From positions 1 to 51,111 of the forward strand of contig JAFTVG010000025.1 in assembly GCA_017465885.1 (NCBI GenBank): a DNA stretch of 51,111 nt, written 5' to 3'. The stretch's first letter is position 1; each line of letters starts with the position of its first letter. This DNA is from Clostridia bacterium. GTDB taxonomy: Bacteria > Bacillota > Clostridia > Oscillospirales > CAG-272. Below, piece by piece: positions 7,928-15,994 of the stretch. Under the pieces are notes generated by a model. The model did not search any database, was not told the DNA's origin, and worked only from the letters and a program-made list of their open reading frames with translations. The position numbers were made by a program, and so were the translations under genes.

Positions 7928-9853
7928 ATGAAACGCATTTTAGTAGCTTTGTTGGCACTTCTGACGATTCTGTCCTGCTTTGCATTCCCCGTAGCGGCAG
8001 ACGAGCCTGTGGTGGCAGATGAGGTCAAGGACGAGGTCAAGGATAACCCTTCCTCCTTCACACTCGTTGGAACGCCCGACCTTCCTCCCATTTGTAATCA
8101 GGGCGAGGTTGGTTGCTGCGCTTCCTGTGCCATTACTTATACGCAGTATACCAACGCTGTTTCCAGATACATCCGCAAATATCATCCCGAAATGACCTTT
8201 GAGCCTGCAACCGGCGAATTAAAGTATCTGTTTGCACCTAAGTGGACTTACGGCTTTTCCGGTGCGGGTACTGCCTGGGTATACGATATCTTGATCGATC
8301 ACGGTGCAGTGACGATGGATGTATCCTCCTTCTATCTCCATCCCCAGAACGGAAGCTTTCTTTTGCACAAGTTAAACGGCAGAAAGGATTTTATGGCAAC
8401 TGCCGTTGCTTGGGACATCACCAAGAGCCAGATGGAGGATGCAATGCGTTTCCGTCTCAACGGCTATGAGCAGATCTGGGTCGGCGGCAATCACCAGCTG
8501 GGTAAGGTAGGCGATAAGCTGCAGCTGACCACCACCAAGGACGGTCAGGAGCTACTTAATAAGATCAAGACTGCACTCAATGCAGGGAACGTTGTTGTCA
8601 CCGGTGGTCTTTCCTCCGTTTGGCAGTACAGTAGCAACAAAGATCAGGCGACCGGAAAGCTTTTCGGTAAGATGGTTGACAATGGCACTCTGGGCAAAAA
8701 GAGCGATGTTGCTCTGGTCTATTCCAGAGGCAAGATGGCAGGCGGTCACCAGCTTTCCATCGTGGGTTACGACGACGATATCGCTTACGAAGTAAACGGT
8801 GTGACCTTAAAGGGCGCGTTCCAGGTATCCAACTCCTGGGGCACTACCTGGATGAACGACGGCTACGTATGGCTGATGTACGACGCTTTGAACGAGCTTT
8901 CCGAATTTGAGGAGCTGAACTTTGAAGACCGTACCATCTCTATGGACCAGTTCTGCTTTACCGATTGGGAAACCAACGTGGTAGACACCATGCCCGAACT
9001 TTACGTTGAGGCAGAGGTTTCCGCACTCAACAGAGAATCCATCAACATTTTCCCCACCGTAATGAACAAGGACAGCAAGGCGGTTACCTCTTATACTCCC
9101 CGTATGTTCTACTATTCAAATTATCATCCCAAGTATGACGAGCTGAGCGGTACCGACTATCTGAATATCAACGGTGAGATCAACGGTGAGGAGGCAAAGG
9201 GTGTATTTGCCCTGAATTTCGATAAGCTGATCACCGATGCCTCTTCCTTCAAGGATAACTCCTTTGGCGTGCGTGTAGCACCCACCTCTAAGTACGTGGT
9301 TGTACACGCTCTGCGCTTGAAGAACAACCGCGGCGACGTGATTGCACAGATCGAGATTCCCGAGGGCGGCACCAAGCTGACCTCTGCCAAGACCTTCTAC
9401 TTTGAAGGAGATCTCTTCAAGGTTGCGTTTGCGCAGGAGAATGAGGTTGAGGGAAGCAGCTACGAATCCTTTGAGGCATATTATGTTGCAGGTAACAAGG
9501 TGCCCTTGAACATTACCGTTGAAGAGGGCTACACCGATGCAAACGCCAAGGTGGTTACCTCCGGCGGTGCAGAGATCCTGAAAAACGATCAGGGCGTTTA
9601 TGAGCTGACCGTTACCGAGGACACAACCATCAGCTATAGCGGTATTGAAAAGGAAGCTCCCGTTGAGCCCTCCGAGCCTGAGACTTCCACCAAGGAAGAG
9701 CCCTCTGTTCCCGCAGAAAGCAAGCCTGCTCCCTCTGATGACGAGCAAAAGGACCCCTCCAAGAACGGACTGATCGTGGGTGTGGCTGTTGGCGCAGTGG
9801 TTCTGGTTGCGGTAATCGTTGTGGTGATCGTTTTAAGCAAAAAGCGCAAATAA
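7928..9853 (+). CDS. Membrane-anchored papain-like (C1) cysteine peptidase
   Basis: The 641-residue exported protein has a signal peptide (MKRILVALLALLTILSCFAFPVAADE). A C1 peptidase domain follows: oxyanion Gln in NQGEVGCCASC (Q58), catalytic Cys by alignment C64, catalytic His in GGHQLSIVGYDDD (H274), and Asn in SNSWGTTW (N302). Beyond ~330 come beta-rich regions. A Pro/Glu/Ser linker (EPSEPETSTKEEPS) then leads to one C-terminal membrane helix and KKRK, so the protease sits on the outer face of the cell membrane. The residue after the catalytic Cys is Ala rather than the usual Trp, and three Cys cluster there (CCASC). No propeptide of classical length is visible between the signal and the catalytic domain. 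AAAAGGAG precedes the ATG. Its likely job is surface proteolysis or peptide acquisition; the substrate is unknown. Confidence 0.88.
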   Translation: MKRILVALLALLTILSCFAFPVAADEPVVADEVKDEVKDNPSSFTLVGTPDLPPICNQGEVGCCASCAITYTQYTNAVSRYIRKYHPEMTFEPATGELKYLFAPKWTYGFSGAGTAWVYDILIDHGAVTMDVSSFYLHPQNGSFLLHKLNGRKDFMATAVAWDITKSQMEDAMRFRLNGYEQIWVGGNHQLGKVGDKLQLTTTKDGQELLNKIKTALNAGNVVVTGGLSSVWQYSSNKDQATGKLFGKMVDNGTLGKKSDVALVYSRGKMAGGHQLSIVGYDDDIAYEVNGVTLKGAFQVSNSWGTTWMNDGYVWLMYDALNELSEFEELNFEDRTISMDQFCFTDWETNVVDTMPELYVEAEVSALNRESINIFPTVMNKDSKAVTSYTPRMFYYSNYHPKYDELSGTDYLNINGEINGEEAKGVFALNFDKLITDASSFKDNSFGVRVAPTSKYVVVHALRLKNNRGDVIAQIEIPEGGTKLTSAKTFYFEGDLFKVAFAQENEVEGSSYESFEAYYVAGNKVPLNITVEEGYTDANAKVVTSGGAEILKNDQGVYELTVTEDTTISYSGIEKEAPVEPSEPETSTKEEPSVPAESKPAPSDDEQKDPSKNGLIVGVAVGAVVLVAVIVVVIVLSKKRK

Positions 9854-9900
9854 GGGCAGGCTTTGACCGGTCCGACTGTCAAATGAACAGTTAAGTCTGA

Positions 9901-9936
9901 TCGGGCGTCTGCACCGTAAGGTGTGGCGCCCGATTT
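9901..9936 (+). terminator. Probable terminator after the C1 peptidase gene
   Basis: TCGGGCG (9901-9907) pairs with CGCCCGA (9927-9933), with an inner GCACC/GGTGT helix. The T-tail is short (TTTT). Confidence 0.5.
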
Positions 9937-9958
9937 TGAGTAAAGAAAGGAAGGACAG

Positions 9959-10681
9959 ATGGAACAGATCCAAAAGCTACAGCAGTACGTAGACGAAAGC
10001 AGCCGCATCGTCTTTTTCGGCGGGGCAGGCGTATCCACAGAAAGCGGCATTCCCGATTTTCGCTCGGTGGACGGTCTATATAATATGAAATATGAGTATC
10101 CTCCCGAAACCATTCTTTCCCACACCTTCCTCTATAGCAACCCGAAGGAATTTTACAGATTTTATAATGATAAGCTCATCTACCCCGACGCCCGCCCCAA
10201 TGCAGCTCACTATAAGCTTGCGGAGCTTGAAAAGGCGGGGAAGCTGCAGGCGGTGGTGACCCAGAACATTGACGGACTCCACCAGGCGGCGGGAAGCAAG
10301 TCGGTCTTTGAACTGCACGGCACGCTGGAGGACAACTACTGCATCGGATGCTATAAGCGTTATAAAAGAGTGGATCTGCCCCAATTTGAGGATTTTCCCC
10401 GTTGCTCCTGCGGAAAGATGATCCGTCCCGACGTGGTGATGTACGGCGAAGGGCTGGATGACGACGTGGTGGACGGCGCGGTGGATGCCATTGCCCGTGC
10501 AGATCTTCTGATCATTGCGGGAACGTCTATGAGCGTTTATCCTGCGGCAGGGCTGGTACAGTATTTCAGAGGGAAGCATATGGTCATCATCAACAAGTCA
10601 AGCACAGCGGCAGACTCTATGTGCGATCTGGTCATCAACGGATCGGTCGGGCAGGTGCTTGGTGCAATTGAAGTGAGATAA
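9959..10681 (+). CDS. cobB: Sir2 family NAD-dependent protein deacylase
   Basis: The 240-residue sirtuin has the NAD-binding [16 protein letters not shown] (~21-36), [12 protein letters not shown], the catalytic His in ELHGT, four zinc Cys (CIGC and CSCGK) and the C-terminal [12 protein letters not shown]. It removes acyl groups from protein lysines, consuming NAD+ and releasing O-acyl-ADP-ribose and nicotinamide. The catalytic set is complete and the length is standard for bacterial class U/III sirtuins. It is followed 11 bases later by prfA, so the two probably share a transcript. GGAAGG precedes the ATG. Confidence 0.95.
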   Translation: MEQIQKLQQYVDESSRIVFFGGAGVSTESGIPDFRSVDGLYNMKYEYPPETILSHTFLYSNPKEFYRFYNDKLIYPDARPNAAHYKLAELEKAGKLQAVVTQNIDGLHQAAGSKSVFELHGTLEDNYCIGCYKRYKRVDLPQFEDFPRCSCGKMIRPDVVMYGEGLDDDVVDGAVDAIARADLLIIAGTSMSVYPAAGLVQYFRGKHMVIINKSSTAADSMCDLVINGSVGQVLGAIEVR

Positions 10682-10692
10682 CAGAGAGAATT

Positions 10693-11754
10693 ATGATCGA
10701 GAAACTGAAAAAAGCGGCTGAACGCTACGAGCAGCTGGGCGATCTTCTGGGAGGCGGACAGGTCCTTGCCGGGAGCGCACAGTACAAGGAGCTGATGAAG
10801 GAATTTAGCGACATGTCGGAGCTGATCGCCAAATACGAAGAATACCGTAAGGCGGACGAGCGGATTTCCGAGGCGCTGGAGCTTTTGGAGATGGGCGACA
10901 AGGAGCTTGCCGACCTTGCAAAGGAGGAACTGAAGGAGGCAAAGGAGGATAAAGCGCGCCTTGAAGAGGAGCTTCAGCTTCTGCTCATTCCTCCCGATCC
11001 TTTGGACGGCAAAAACGTGGTGGTGGAGATCCGTGCCTGCGCGGGCGGTGAGGAGGCGGCGCTTTTTGCCGCAGATCTTTTCCGTATGTACGGAATGTAC
11101 GCCGACAAAATGGGCTACAAGACCGAGCGGATGTCGGAAAATCCCACCGAGCTTGGCGGATACAGAGAGATCGACTTCCTGGTATCGGGAAAAGGGGCGT
11201 ATTCCCATTTCAAATTCGAGTCGGGAGTGCATAGAGTCCAAAGAGTGCCCGAAACCGAATCGCAGGGACGCATCCAGACCTCCACCGTATCGGTGGCGAT
11301 CCTGCCCGAGGCTGACGAGGTGGAGGTGCATATAGATCCTTCGGATATCACCATCGAATCCTGCAAAAGCTCGGGAGCGGGCGGTCAGCACATCAACAAG
11401 ACCGAATCTGCGGTGCGCCTGACGCACAAGCCCAGCGGCATTGTGATCGAGTGCGACGAGGAACGAAGCCAGTTCAAGAACAAGGATAAGGCGTTAAAGC
11501 TTTTGCGTACCCGTCTTTACGATATGAAGATGAGAGAGCAGCAGGAGTCGATCGCAGGGCAGAGAAGAGAGCAGGTAGGTACGGGCGACAGAAGCGAGCG
11601 CATCCGCACCTATAACTATCCCCAGGGACGGATCACCGATCACCGCATCGGCTTAACCTTATACACTCTGACGGCACAGCTTGACGGCGATCTTGAGCCG
11701 CTGGTGCGCGCCCTTGCCGCAGAGGAAGCGGCAAAAAGGCTTTCGGAACAGTAA
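10693..11754 (+). CDS. prfA: Peptide chain release factor 1
   Basis: The 353-residue protein is a class I release factor. The GGQ peptidyl-tRNA hydrolysis motif lies in SGAGGQHINKTESAVR (~231), and the stop-codon reading loop has P186-E-T188, the PxT signature of RF1 (UAA/UAG) rather than the SPF of RF2. The N-terminal helical domain is rich in Glu and Lys, and the C-terminal RIRTYNYPQGRITDHRIGLT is typical. The prmC methyltransferase that often follows prfA is not here; a MATE transporter is next. Confidence 0.97.
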   Translation: MIEKLKKAAERYEQLGDLLGGGQVLAGSAQYKELMKEFSDMSELIAKYEEYRKADERISEALELLEMGDKELADLAKEELKEAKEDKARLEEELQLLLIPPDPLDGKNVVVEIRACAGGEEAALFAADLFRMYGMYADKMGYKTERMSENPTELGGYREIDFLVSGKGAYSHFKFESGVHRVQRVPETESQGRIQTSTVSVAILPEADEVEVHIDPSDITIESCKSSGAGGQHINKTESAVRLTHKPSGIVIECDEERSQFKNKDKALKLLRTRLYDMKMREQQESIAGQRREQVGTGDRSERIRTYNYPQGRITDHRIGLTLYTLTAQLDGDLEPLVRALAAEEAAKRLSEQ

Positions 11755-11816
11755 AACGGGAGCGACTTTGAATCACGACTCTTCAAGACATCCCGCAAGA
11801 AAACAGGATATAAAAA

Positions 11817-13232
11817 ATGGACCAGGATCTTCAAATCAAAAAATTTGAAAAAATGACCACGGCGCCCGTAAAGGGGCTGGTGGTGAAGCTTGCAATCCCC
11901 ACAATGATCAGTATGCTGGTGACCACCCTATACAATCTGGCGGACACCTATTTCGTGGGACAGCTTGGCGACGTTGATGCTACGGCGGCAGTCACCGCAT
12001 CCTACGCTCTGATGAACATCATTCAAGCTCTCGGCTTTTTGTTCGGGCAGGGATCGGGAAACTACATTTCAAGAGCACTTGGGCAAAAGGACTACGAAAA
12101 ATGCAGAAGAATGGCGTCCACCGCCTTCTTTTCTGCCGTCTTCGTGGGATTGATGGTTCTGCTTTTCGGCACGCTCTTCCTTGAGCCTCTTGCCTCCTTT
12201 TCAAGTGCGACAGACAGTCAGCGCGCCCTTGACTTTTCCAAAGAGTATATGCAGATCATTCTGATGGGCGCGCCCGTGATGTGCGCCTCCATCGTGCTGA
12301 ATAATCAGCTCCGTTTTCAGGGCAATGCCAACTTTGCCATGATCGGACTGCTTTCAGGTGCCGTTTTAAATGTCTTTTTGGACGCATTGCTGGTTCCAAA
12401 GTTAGAAGTAGCAGGTGCGGCGATCGCAACCGTTTCCTGCCAGACAACCAGCTTCATCGTCCTTTTGATCTGCACGAGGATCTTTTCGGATAACGTGCGC
12501 ATCACCCCCAAGGCGTTCAGCTTCAAGCTCTTTTACTATAAGGAGATCGTCAGAGGAGGACTGCCCTCTCTTTGCCGTCAGGGCGTTGCCTCGGTGATGA
12601 GCGTTGCACTGATGCACTGCTGTTATATGGTGGAAAGTGCCGAAATGACTGCCGAGGCGGTGAAGGCGGCGTTTGGCATCGTTTCCAAGGTGATGATGCT
12701 GATCTCCTCGATGATGATCGGCTTCGGTCAGGGCTTTCAGCCGGTGTGCGGATTCAACTACGGTGCGAAAAAATACGACAGAGTTCTGGAAGCGTTTCGC
12801 TTTTGCGTGATCGTGTCCCTGGTGTTCCTGCTTTCCATGGCAGTGATCTTCTATTTCTTCTGCCCGCAGGTTCTTGCTTTCATTCAGAAGAGCGGGGAAG
12901 ACGGTCAGGGTCAGGCGGCGGTGGATCTTGCTGTTTCCATTATGAGAAGACAGCTTCTCTCTCTGCCCTTGATGTCGCTGGTGGTAATGAGCAACATGCT
13001 CCTTCAGACCACAGGCAGAGTGGTGGGTGCGTCCATCCTTGCAATGGCACGACAGGGACTGATGCTCATTCCCGCAATGTATCTGCTTTCGCTTCTCTTC
13101 GGGATGAGCGGTCTTATTTGGGCACAGCCCGTGGCGGATACGCTGTCGCTGATCATCAGTTTGCCGTTTTTATGGCATGCCATTTCATTTATGAAAAAGG
13201 AGTTGAAAAAAGGTGGAAGTGAAGTTTTATAA
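11817..13232 (+). CDS. MATE family efflux transporter
   Basis: The 471-residue protein has about twelve hydrophobic segments in two homologous halves, typical of the MATE (multidrug and toxin extrusion) family. It opens with MTTAPVKGLVVKLAIPTMIS and LYNLADTYFVGQLGD, the hallmark of MepA-like clostridial members. The second half begins around KEIVRGGLPSLCRQG, with GFGQGFQPVCGFNYGA further on. These transporters export cationic or organic compounds in exchange for Na+ or H+; the substrate cannot be predicted. The ATG follows a weak CAGGA site. Its 3' end overlaps the start of the small gene at 13213, so the two are probably coupled. Confidence 0.92.
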   Translation: MDQDLQIKKFEKMTTAPVKGLVVKLAIPTMISMLVTTLYNLADTYFVGQLGDVDATAAVTASYALMNIIQALGFLFGQGSGNYISRALGQKDYEKCRRMASTAFFSAVFVGLMVLLFGTLFLEPLASFSSATDSQRALDFSKEYMQIILMGAPVMCASIVLNNQLRFQGNANFAMIGLLSGAVLNVFLDALLVPKLEVAGAAIATVSCQTTSFIVLLICTRIFSDNVRITPKAFSFKLFYYKEIVRGGLPSLCRQGVASVMSVALMHCCYMVESAEMTAEAVKAAFGIVSKVMMLISSMMIGFGQGFQPVCGFNYGAKKYDRVLEAFRFCVIVSLVFLLSMAVIFYFFCPQVLAFIQKSGEDGQGQAAVDLAVSIMRRQLLSLPLMSLVVMSNMLLQTTGRVVGASILAMARQGLMLIPAMYLLSLLFGMSGLIWAQPVADTLSLIISLPFLWHAISFMKKELKKGGSEVL

Positions 13233-13380
13233 GGTCGCCCGTATTGAGGGCGAATACGCGGTTTTATGCGAAGAAAAGGAGGGGGGCGAGTTGTTTATCG
13301 CCTTAGCCTTGCTTCCTCTCGGTACAGATCTTGGTTCTAAGCTTCGCTTTGAGAATTTTTCTTATGAATTGATGAAGTAA
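13213..13380 (+). CDS. Small 55-residue protein, DUF3006-like
   Basis: A GTG start at 13213, with AAGGAG 10 bases upstream, opens a 55-residue frame that overlaps the last 20 bases of the MATE gene. A second GTG two codons later is an alternative start. The protein reads VKFYKVARIEGEYAVLCEE near its start and ends ALLPLGTDLGSKLRFENFSYELMK. The pattern of a V-x-R-I-E-G-(D/E)-Y-A-V-L strand followed by LLP-x-G-x-x-x-G-x-x resembles the small DUF3006 proteins of Bacillota. Function is unknown. The overlap suggests translational coupling with the transporter. The evidence is the good ribosome site plus the family-like pattern; it is too short to be certain. Confidence 0.55.
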   Translation: MEVKFYKVARIEGEYAVLCEEKEGGELFIALALLPLGTDLGSKLRFENFSYELMK

Positions 13381-13454
13381 CGGCGTTTTTTCCATTTATA
13401 AGAGGATATATCCGCGGTTTTTTTGCCCCGTATATGCATATTTTGTTTTCCCTA

Positions 13455-13483
13455 TTGACGGAAGCAAAAAAATATGTTAAAAT
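13455..13483 (+). promoter_or_regulatory. Predicted promoter of the discoidin lipoprotein gene
   Basis: TTGACG (13455-13460), a 17-base spacer and TAAAAT (13478-13483). Confidence 0.65.
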
Positions 13484-13535
13484 ACCAAAAGAATGTTCAA
13501 ACGGCGAGCGTTGCTCGCAGAAAGAAAGGATCGTT

Positions 13536-14546
13536 ATGAAAAAGACAATTGCACTAATTCTTGCAGTTTTGACCCTCGTGCTGATGGCGGCTTGCACCGA
13601 TGATGCAGGCAAGACCACCGAAAATCTGCCCTCTGAAAGCACGCCCGTGGAGAGCAGCCCTGCCGCTTCCGAAAGTGAAGATGCCGCAACCCCCACTCCC
13701 TCTCCCGTAGTACCTACTCCCACTCCCACTCCTACTCCCTCTGAATCCTCCGATGAGATCGTTGCAACATTGACCGGTAAGGGCTATGAAGTAACCGAGA
13801 GCGGCAAGGACAGCGTGGAGATCGAGGGCAAGGTAAAGGCTGCTGCAGGCGATAAGCTGGTTGTAAAGGCACCTACCAACTACCTGAAAATCGAGGCAAA
13901 GGGCATTTCCGGTGAGACCATCGTATATTTGCCCGATAAGACCTTCACTTACGTACACGCGGCAAATGCGGCTACCTTCCTGCCCACTCCCTTTGCAAAC
14001 GGCAAATTCAAGTTCACTCTGAGCACGCCCACCGCAGAAGAGCTGGCAGAGGTTCGTAACATCGCAGTAAACCCCTTTGATGCGGCAAAGGACATCACCG
14101 CATTCCCCCACGCCACCACTAACAACGAGCACGACCAGAGCGGTCAGTTCATTGCAAGAAATGCAATCGACGGCTATACCGGCAACAAGGGCCACGGCGG
14201 CTATCCCTACCAGTCCTGGGGACCCCGTAGCGAAGTGAAGTCCACCGACCATTATACCATCGACTTCGGCAGAGAAGTGACCCTTTCCTCTATCGCTCTT
14301 TATCTCAGAGCAGACGGCTTCGGCGGCTCCAACTCCCACGATGCATACTTCTCCGAGATCACTCTGGAGTTCTCCGACGGTTCTTCTGTAAAGATCAACC
14401 CCACCAAGATTGCCGACAAGCAGACCTTCGAATTTGAAGAGAAGACCACTACCTCTATCAAGCTCACCGGCTTCGTGACCGACAAGTCCGATTCTCAGGG
14501 TTGGGCGGCTATTTCCGAGATCCAGGTAATGGGTAAGGAAGCATGA
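13536..14546 (+). CDS. Lipoprotein with F5/8 type C (discoidin-like) domain
   Basis: The 336-residue protein starts with a lipoprotein signal peptide whose lipobox is LVLMAAC; the Cys would be lipidated and held in the membrane. A Ser/Thr/Pro-rich spacer follows, including PTPTPTPTPSES. A small beta domain (GKGYEVTESGKDSVEIEGKV to HAANAATFLP) is next. The C-terminal ~150 residues match a discoidin/galactose-binding domain: ARNAIDGYTGNKGHGGYPYQSWGPR, HYTIDFGREVTLSSIALYLRAD and AAISEIQVMG. Such domains bind carbohydrate or cell-surface ligands; no catalytic domain is present. The start at 13536 was chosen because AGAAAGGA lies in front and the signal peptide begins there; upstream in-frame codons have neither. 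It has its own promoter and terminator. Confidence 0.85.
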   Translation: MKKTIALILAVLTLVLMAACTDDAGKTTENLPSESTPVESSPAASESEDAATPTPSPVVPTPTPTPTPSESSDEIVATLTGKGYEVTESGKDSVEIEGKVKAAAGDKLVVKAPTNYLKIEAKGISGETIVYLPDKTFTYVHAANAATFLPTPFANGKFKFTLSTPTAEELAEVRNIAVNPFDAAKDITAFPHATTNNEHDQSGQFIARNAIDGYTGNKGHGGYPYQSWGPRSEVKSTDHYTIDFGREVTLSSIALYLRADGFGGSNSHDAYFSEITLEFSDGSSVKINPTKIADKQTFEFEEKTTTSIKLTGFVTDKSDSQGWAAISEIQVMGKEA

Positions 14547-14561
14547 TTTAAAGAAATAACG

Positions 14562-14595
14562 AAAAAAGACTGTCAATTTTGGCAGTCTTTTTTTC
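14562..14595 (+). terminator. Intrinsic terminator of the lipoprotein gene
   Basis: AAAAAAGACTGTCA pairs with TGGCAGTCTTTTTTT (one G-T wobble). The stem is A/T-flanked with a long T-run. Confidence 0.85.
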
Positions 14596-14603
14596 GTTTT
14601 CTA

Positions 14604-14632
14604 TTGCAATTGTCAAGAAAATTATGTATAAT
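14604..14632 (+). promoter_or_regulatory. Predicted promoter of ychF
   Basis: TTGCAA (14604-14609), a 17-base spacer and TATAAT (14627-14632). The whole 30-bp element is nearly identical to the aquaporin promoter at 32039-32067. Confidence 0.7.
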
Positions 14633-14672
14633 AACGGGAGTGAATATTTCTTTGAAGAAAGGTATATATAGA

Positions 14673-15767
14673 ATGAAATTAGGTATCATAGGACTTCCGA
14701 ACGTGGGAAAGAGCACCCTTTTTAATGCACTGACCAGAGCAGGCGCCGAGTCTGCTAACTATCCCTTCTGCACCATCGAACCGAACGTCGGTATCGTAAA
14801 GGTGCCCGATGCCCGTCTTGACAAGCTTGCCGAGATGTACGACCCCGAAAAGTACACCCCCGCGATCATCGAATTCGTGGACATTGCAGGTCTTGTAAAG
14901 GGCGCATCCAAGGGCGAGGGTCTTGGCAACAAGTTCCTTTCACACATCCGTGAGGTAGACGCCATCGTGCACGTGGTTCGTTGCTTTGAGGATGAGAACA
15001 TCATCCACGTTGACGGATCGGTCAGTCCCGTCAGAGACGTGGAGACCATCGAGTTAGAGCTGATCTTCTCGGATATCGAGCTGGTTGAGCGCCGTATGGA
15101 CAGAACGAAAAAGCTGTTGAAGGGCGACAAGGGAATGGCAAAGGAGCTGGAGCTTCTTGAAAAGCTGCACGCTCATTTGGAAGAAGGAAGAAGTGCAAGA
15201 GGTCTTTCTCTGAGTGAGGAGGAGCAGGAGATCATGAAGGATCTGCCCTTGCTTTCGGGCAAGCCTGTGATCTACGCCGCAAATATTGCCGAAAGCGATC
15301 TTGAGGACGGCGGTAAGAGCAATCCGCTCTTCTTGGCACTTGCAGAGCACGCTAAGGCGGAAAACTCTCAGATCATGCCCGTTTGTGCCGCGCTGGAAGC
15401 AGATCTTTCTACCTTGAGCGATGAGGAAGCACAGATGTACTTAGAGGATCTGGGCATCACAGAAACCGGTCTTGACAGACTGATTGCCGCCAGCTACGAG
15501 CTGCTTGGCTACATCAGCTTCTTAACGGCAGGTCCCAAGGAAGTACGTGCCTGGACCATTACCCGCGGAATGACCGCGCCTCAGGCTGCAGGTAAGATCC
15601 ACTCCGACTTTGAAAGAGGCTTTATCCGCGCTGAGGTCATTGCGTACGACGATCTGATGGCTTGCGGCAATATGACCGTTGCCAAAGATAAAGGACTGAT
15701 CCGCTCCGAGGGCAAGGAATACGTGATGAAGGACGGCGACGTGGTACTGTTCAGATTCAATGTTTGA
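14673..15767 (+). CDS. ychF: Redox-regulated ATPase YchF (Obg-related)
   Basis: The 364-residue P-loop protein has G1 GLPNVGKST at residues 6-14, the switch II region DIAGLVKGASKGEGLGNKFL, and a C-terminal TGS domain (SFLTAGPKEVRAWTITRGMTAPQAAGKIHSDF, split here at AAGK only for reading). YchF prefers ATP to GTP, binds ribosomes and influences oxidative stress and translation fidelity in other bacteria. The ATG at 14673 matches the conserved N-terminus MKLGIIGLPNVGKST and has GAAGAAAGG upstream. An in-frame upstream ATG-like start lies inside the promoter and is rejected. Own promoter and terminator indicate a single-gene unit. Confidence 0.96.
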   Translation: MKLGIIGLPNVGKSTLFNALTRAGAESANYPFCTIEPNVGIVKVPDARLDKLAEMYDPEKYTPAIIEFVDIAGLVKGASKGEGLGNKFLSHIREVDAIVHVVRCFEDENIIHVDGSVSPVRDVETIELELIFSDIELVERRMDRTKKLLKGDKGMAKELELLEKLHAHLEEGRSARGLSLSEEEQEIMKDLPLLSGKPVIYAANIAESDLEDGGKSNPLFLALAEHAKAENSQIMPVCAALEADLSTLSDEEAQMYLEDLGITETGLDRLIAASYELLGYISFLTAGPKEVRAWTITRGMTAPQAAGKIHSDFERGFIRAEVIAYDDLMACGNMTVAKDKGLIRSEGKEYVMKDGDVVLFRFNV

Positions 15768-15785
15768 AAACAAATCAATATGAAG

Positions 15786-15812
15786 AGAGCGGGTTTTTTA
15801 TCCGCTCTTTTT
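15786..15812 (+). terminator. Intrinsic terminator of ychF
   Basis: AGAGCGG pairs with CCGCTCT and is followed by TTTTT. Confidence 0.8.
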
Positions 15813-15920
15813 CTATGGAAAAGCGACGAAAGCGCTTAAACGTACTTGAATCATTGTCAATTTTGCACATTGATCATTTAAATCCAAGGGATACTTGAAT
15901 TTGAAACAATGAATTGATAA

Positions 15921-15948
15921 TTGCATTTTTAAAAATACGTGCTATAAT
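15921..15948 (+). promoter_or_regulatory. Predicted promoter of HTH-solenoid regulator 1
   Basis: TTGCAT (15921-15926), a 16-base spacer and TATAAT (15943-15948). Upstream (15850-15920) the DNA is A/T-rich with an inverted TCATTGT/ACAATGA pair that could be an operator. Confidence 0.6.
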
Positions 15949-15994
15949 ATAGTCACACCGGTGAAAAAATTAAAAAATTTAGGAGGTCCTTTAT

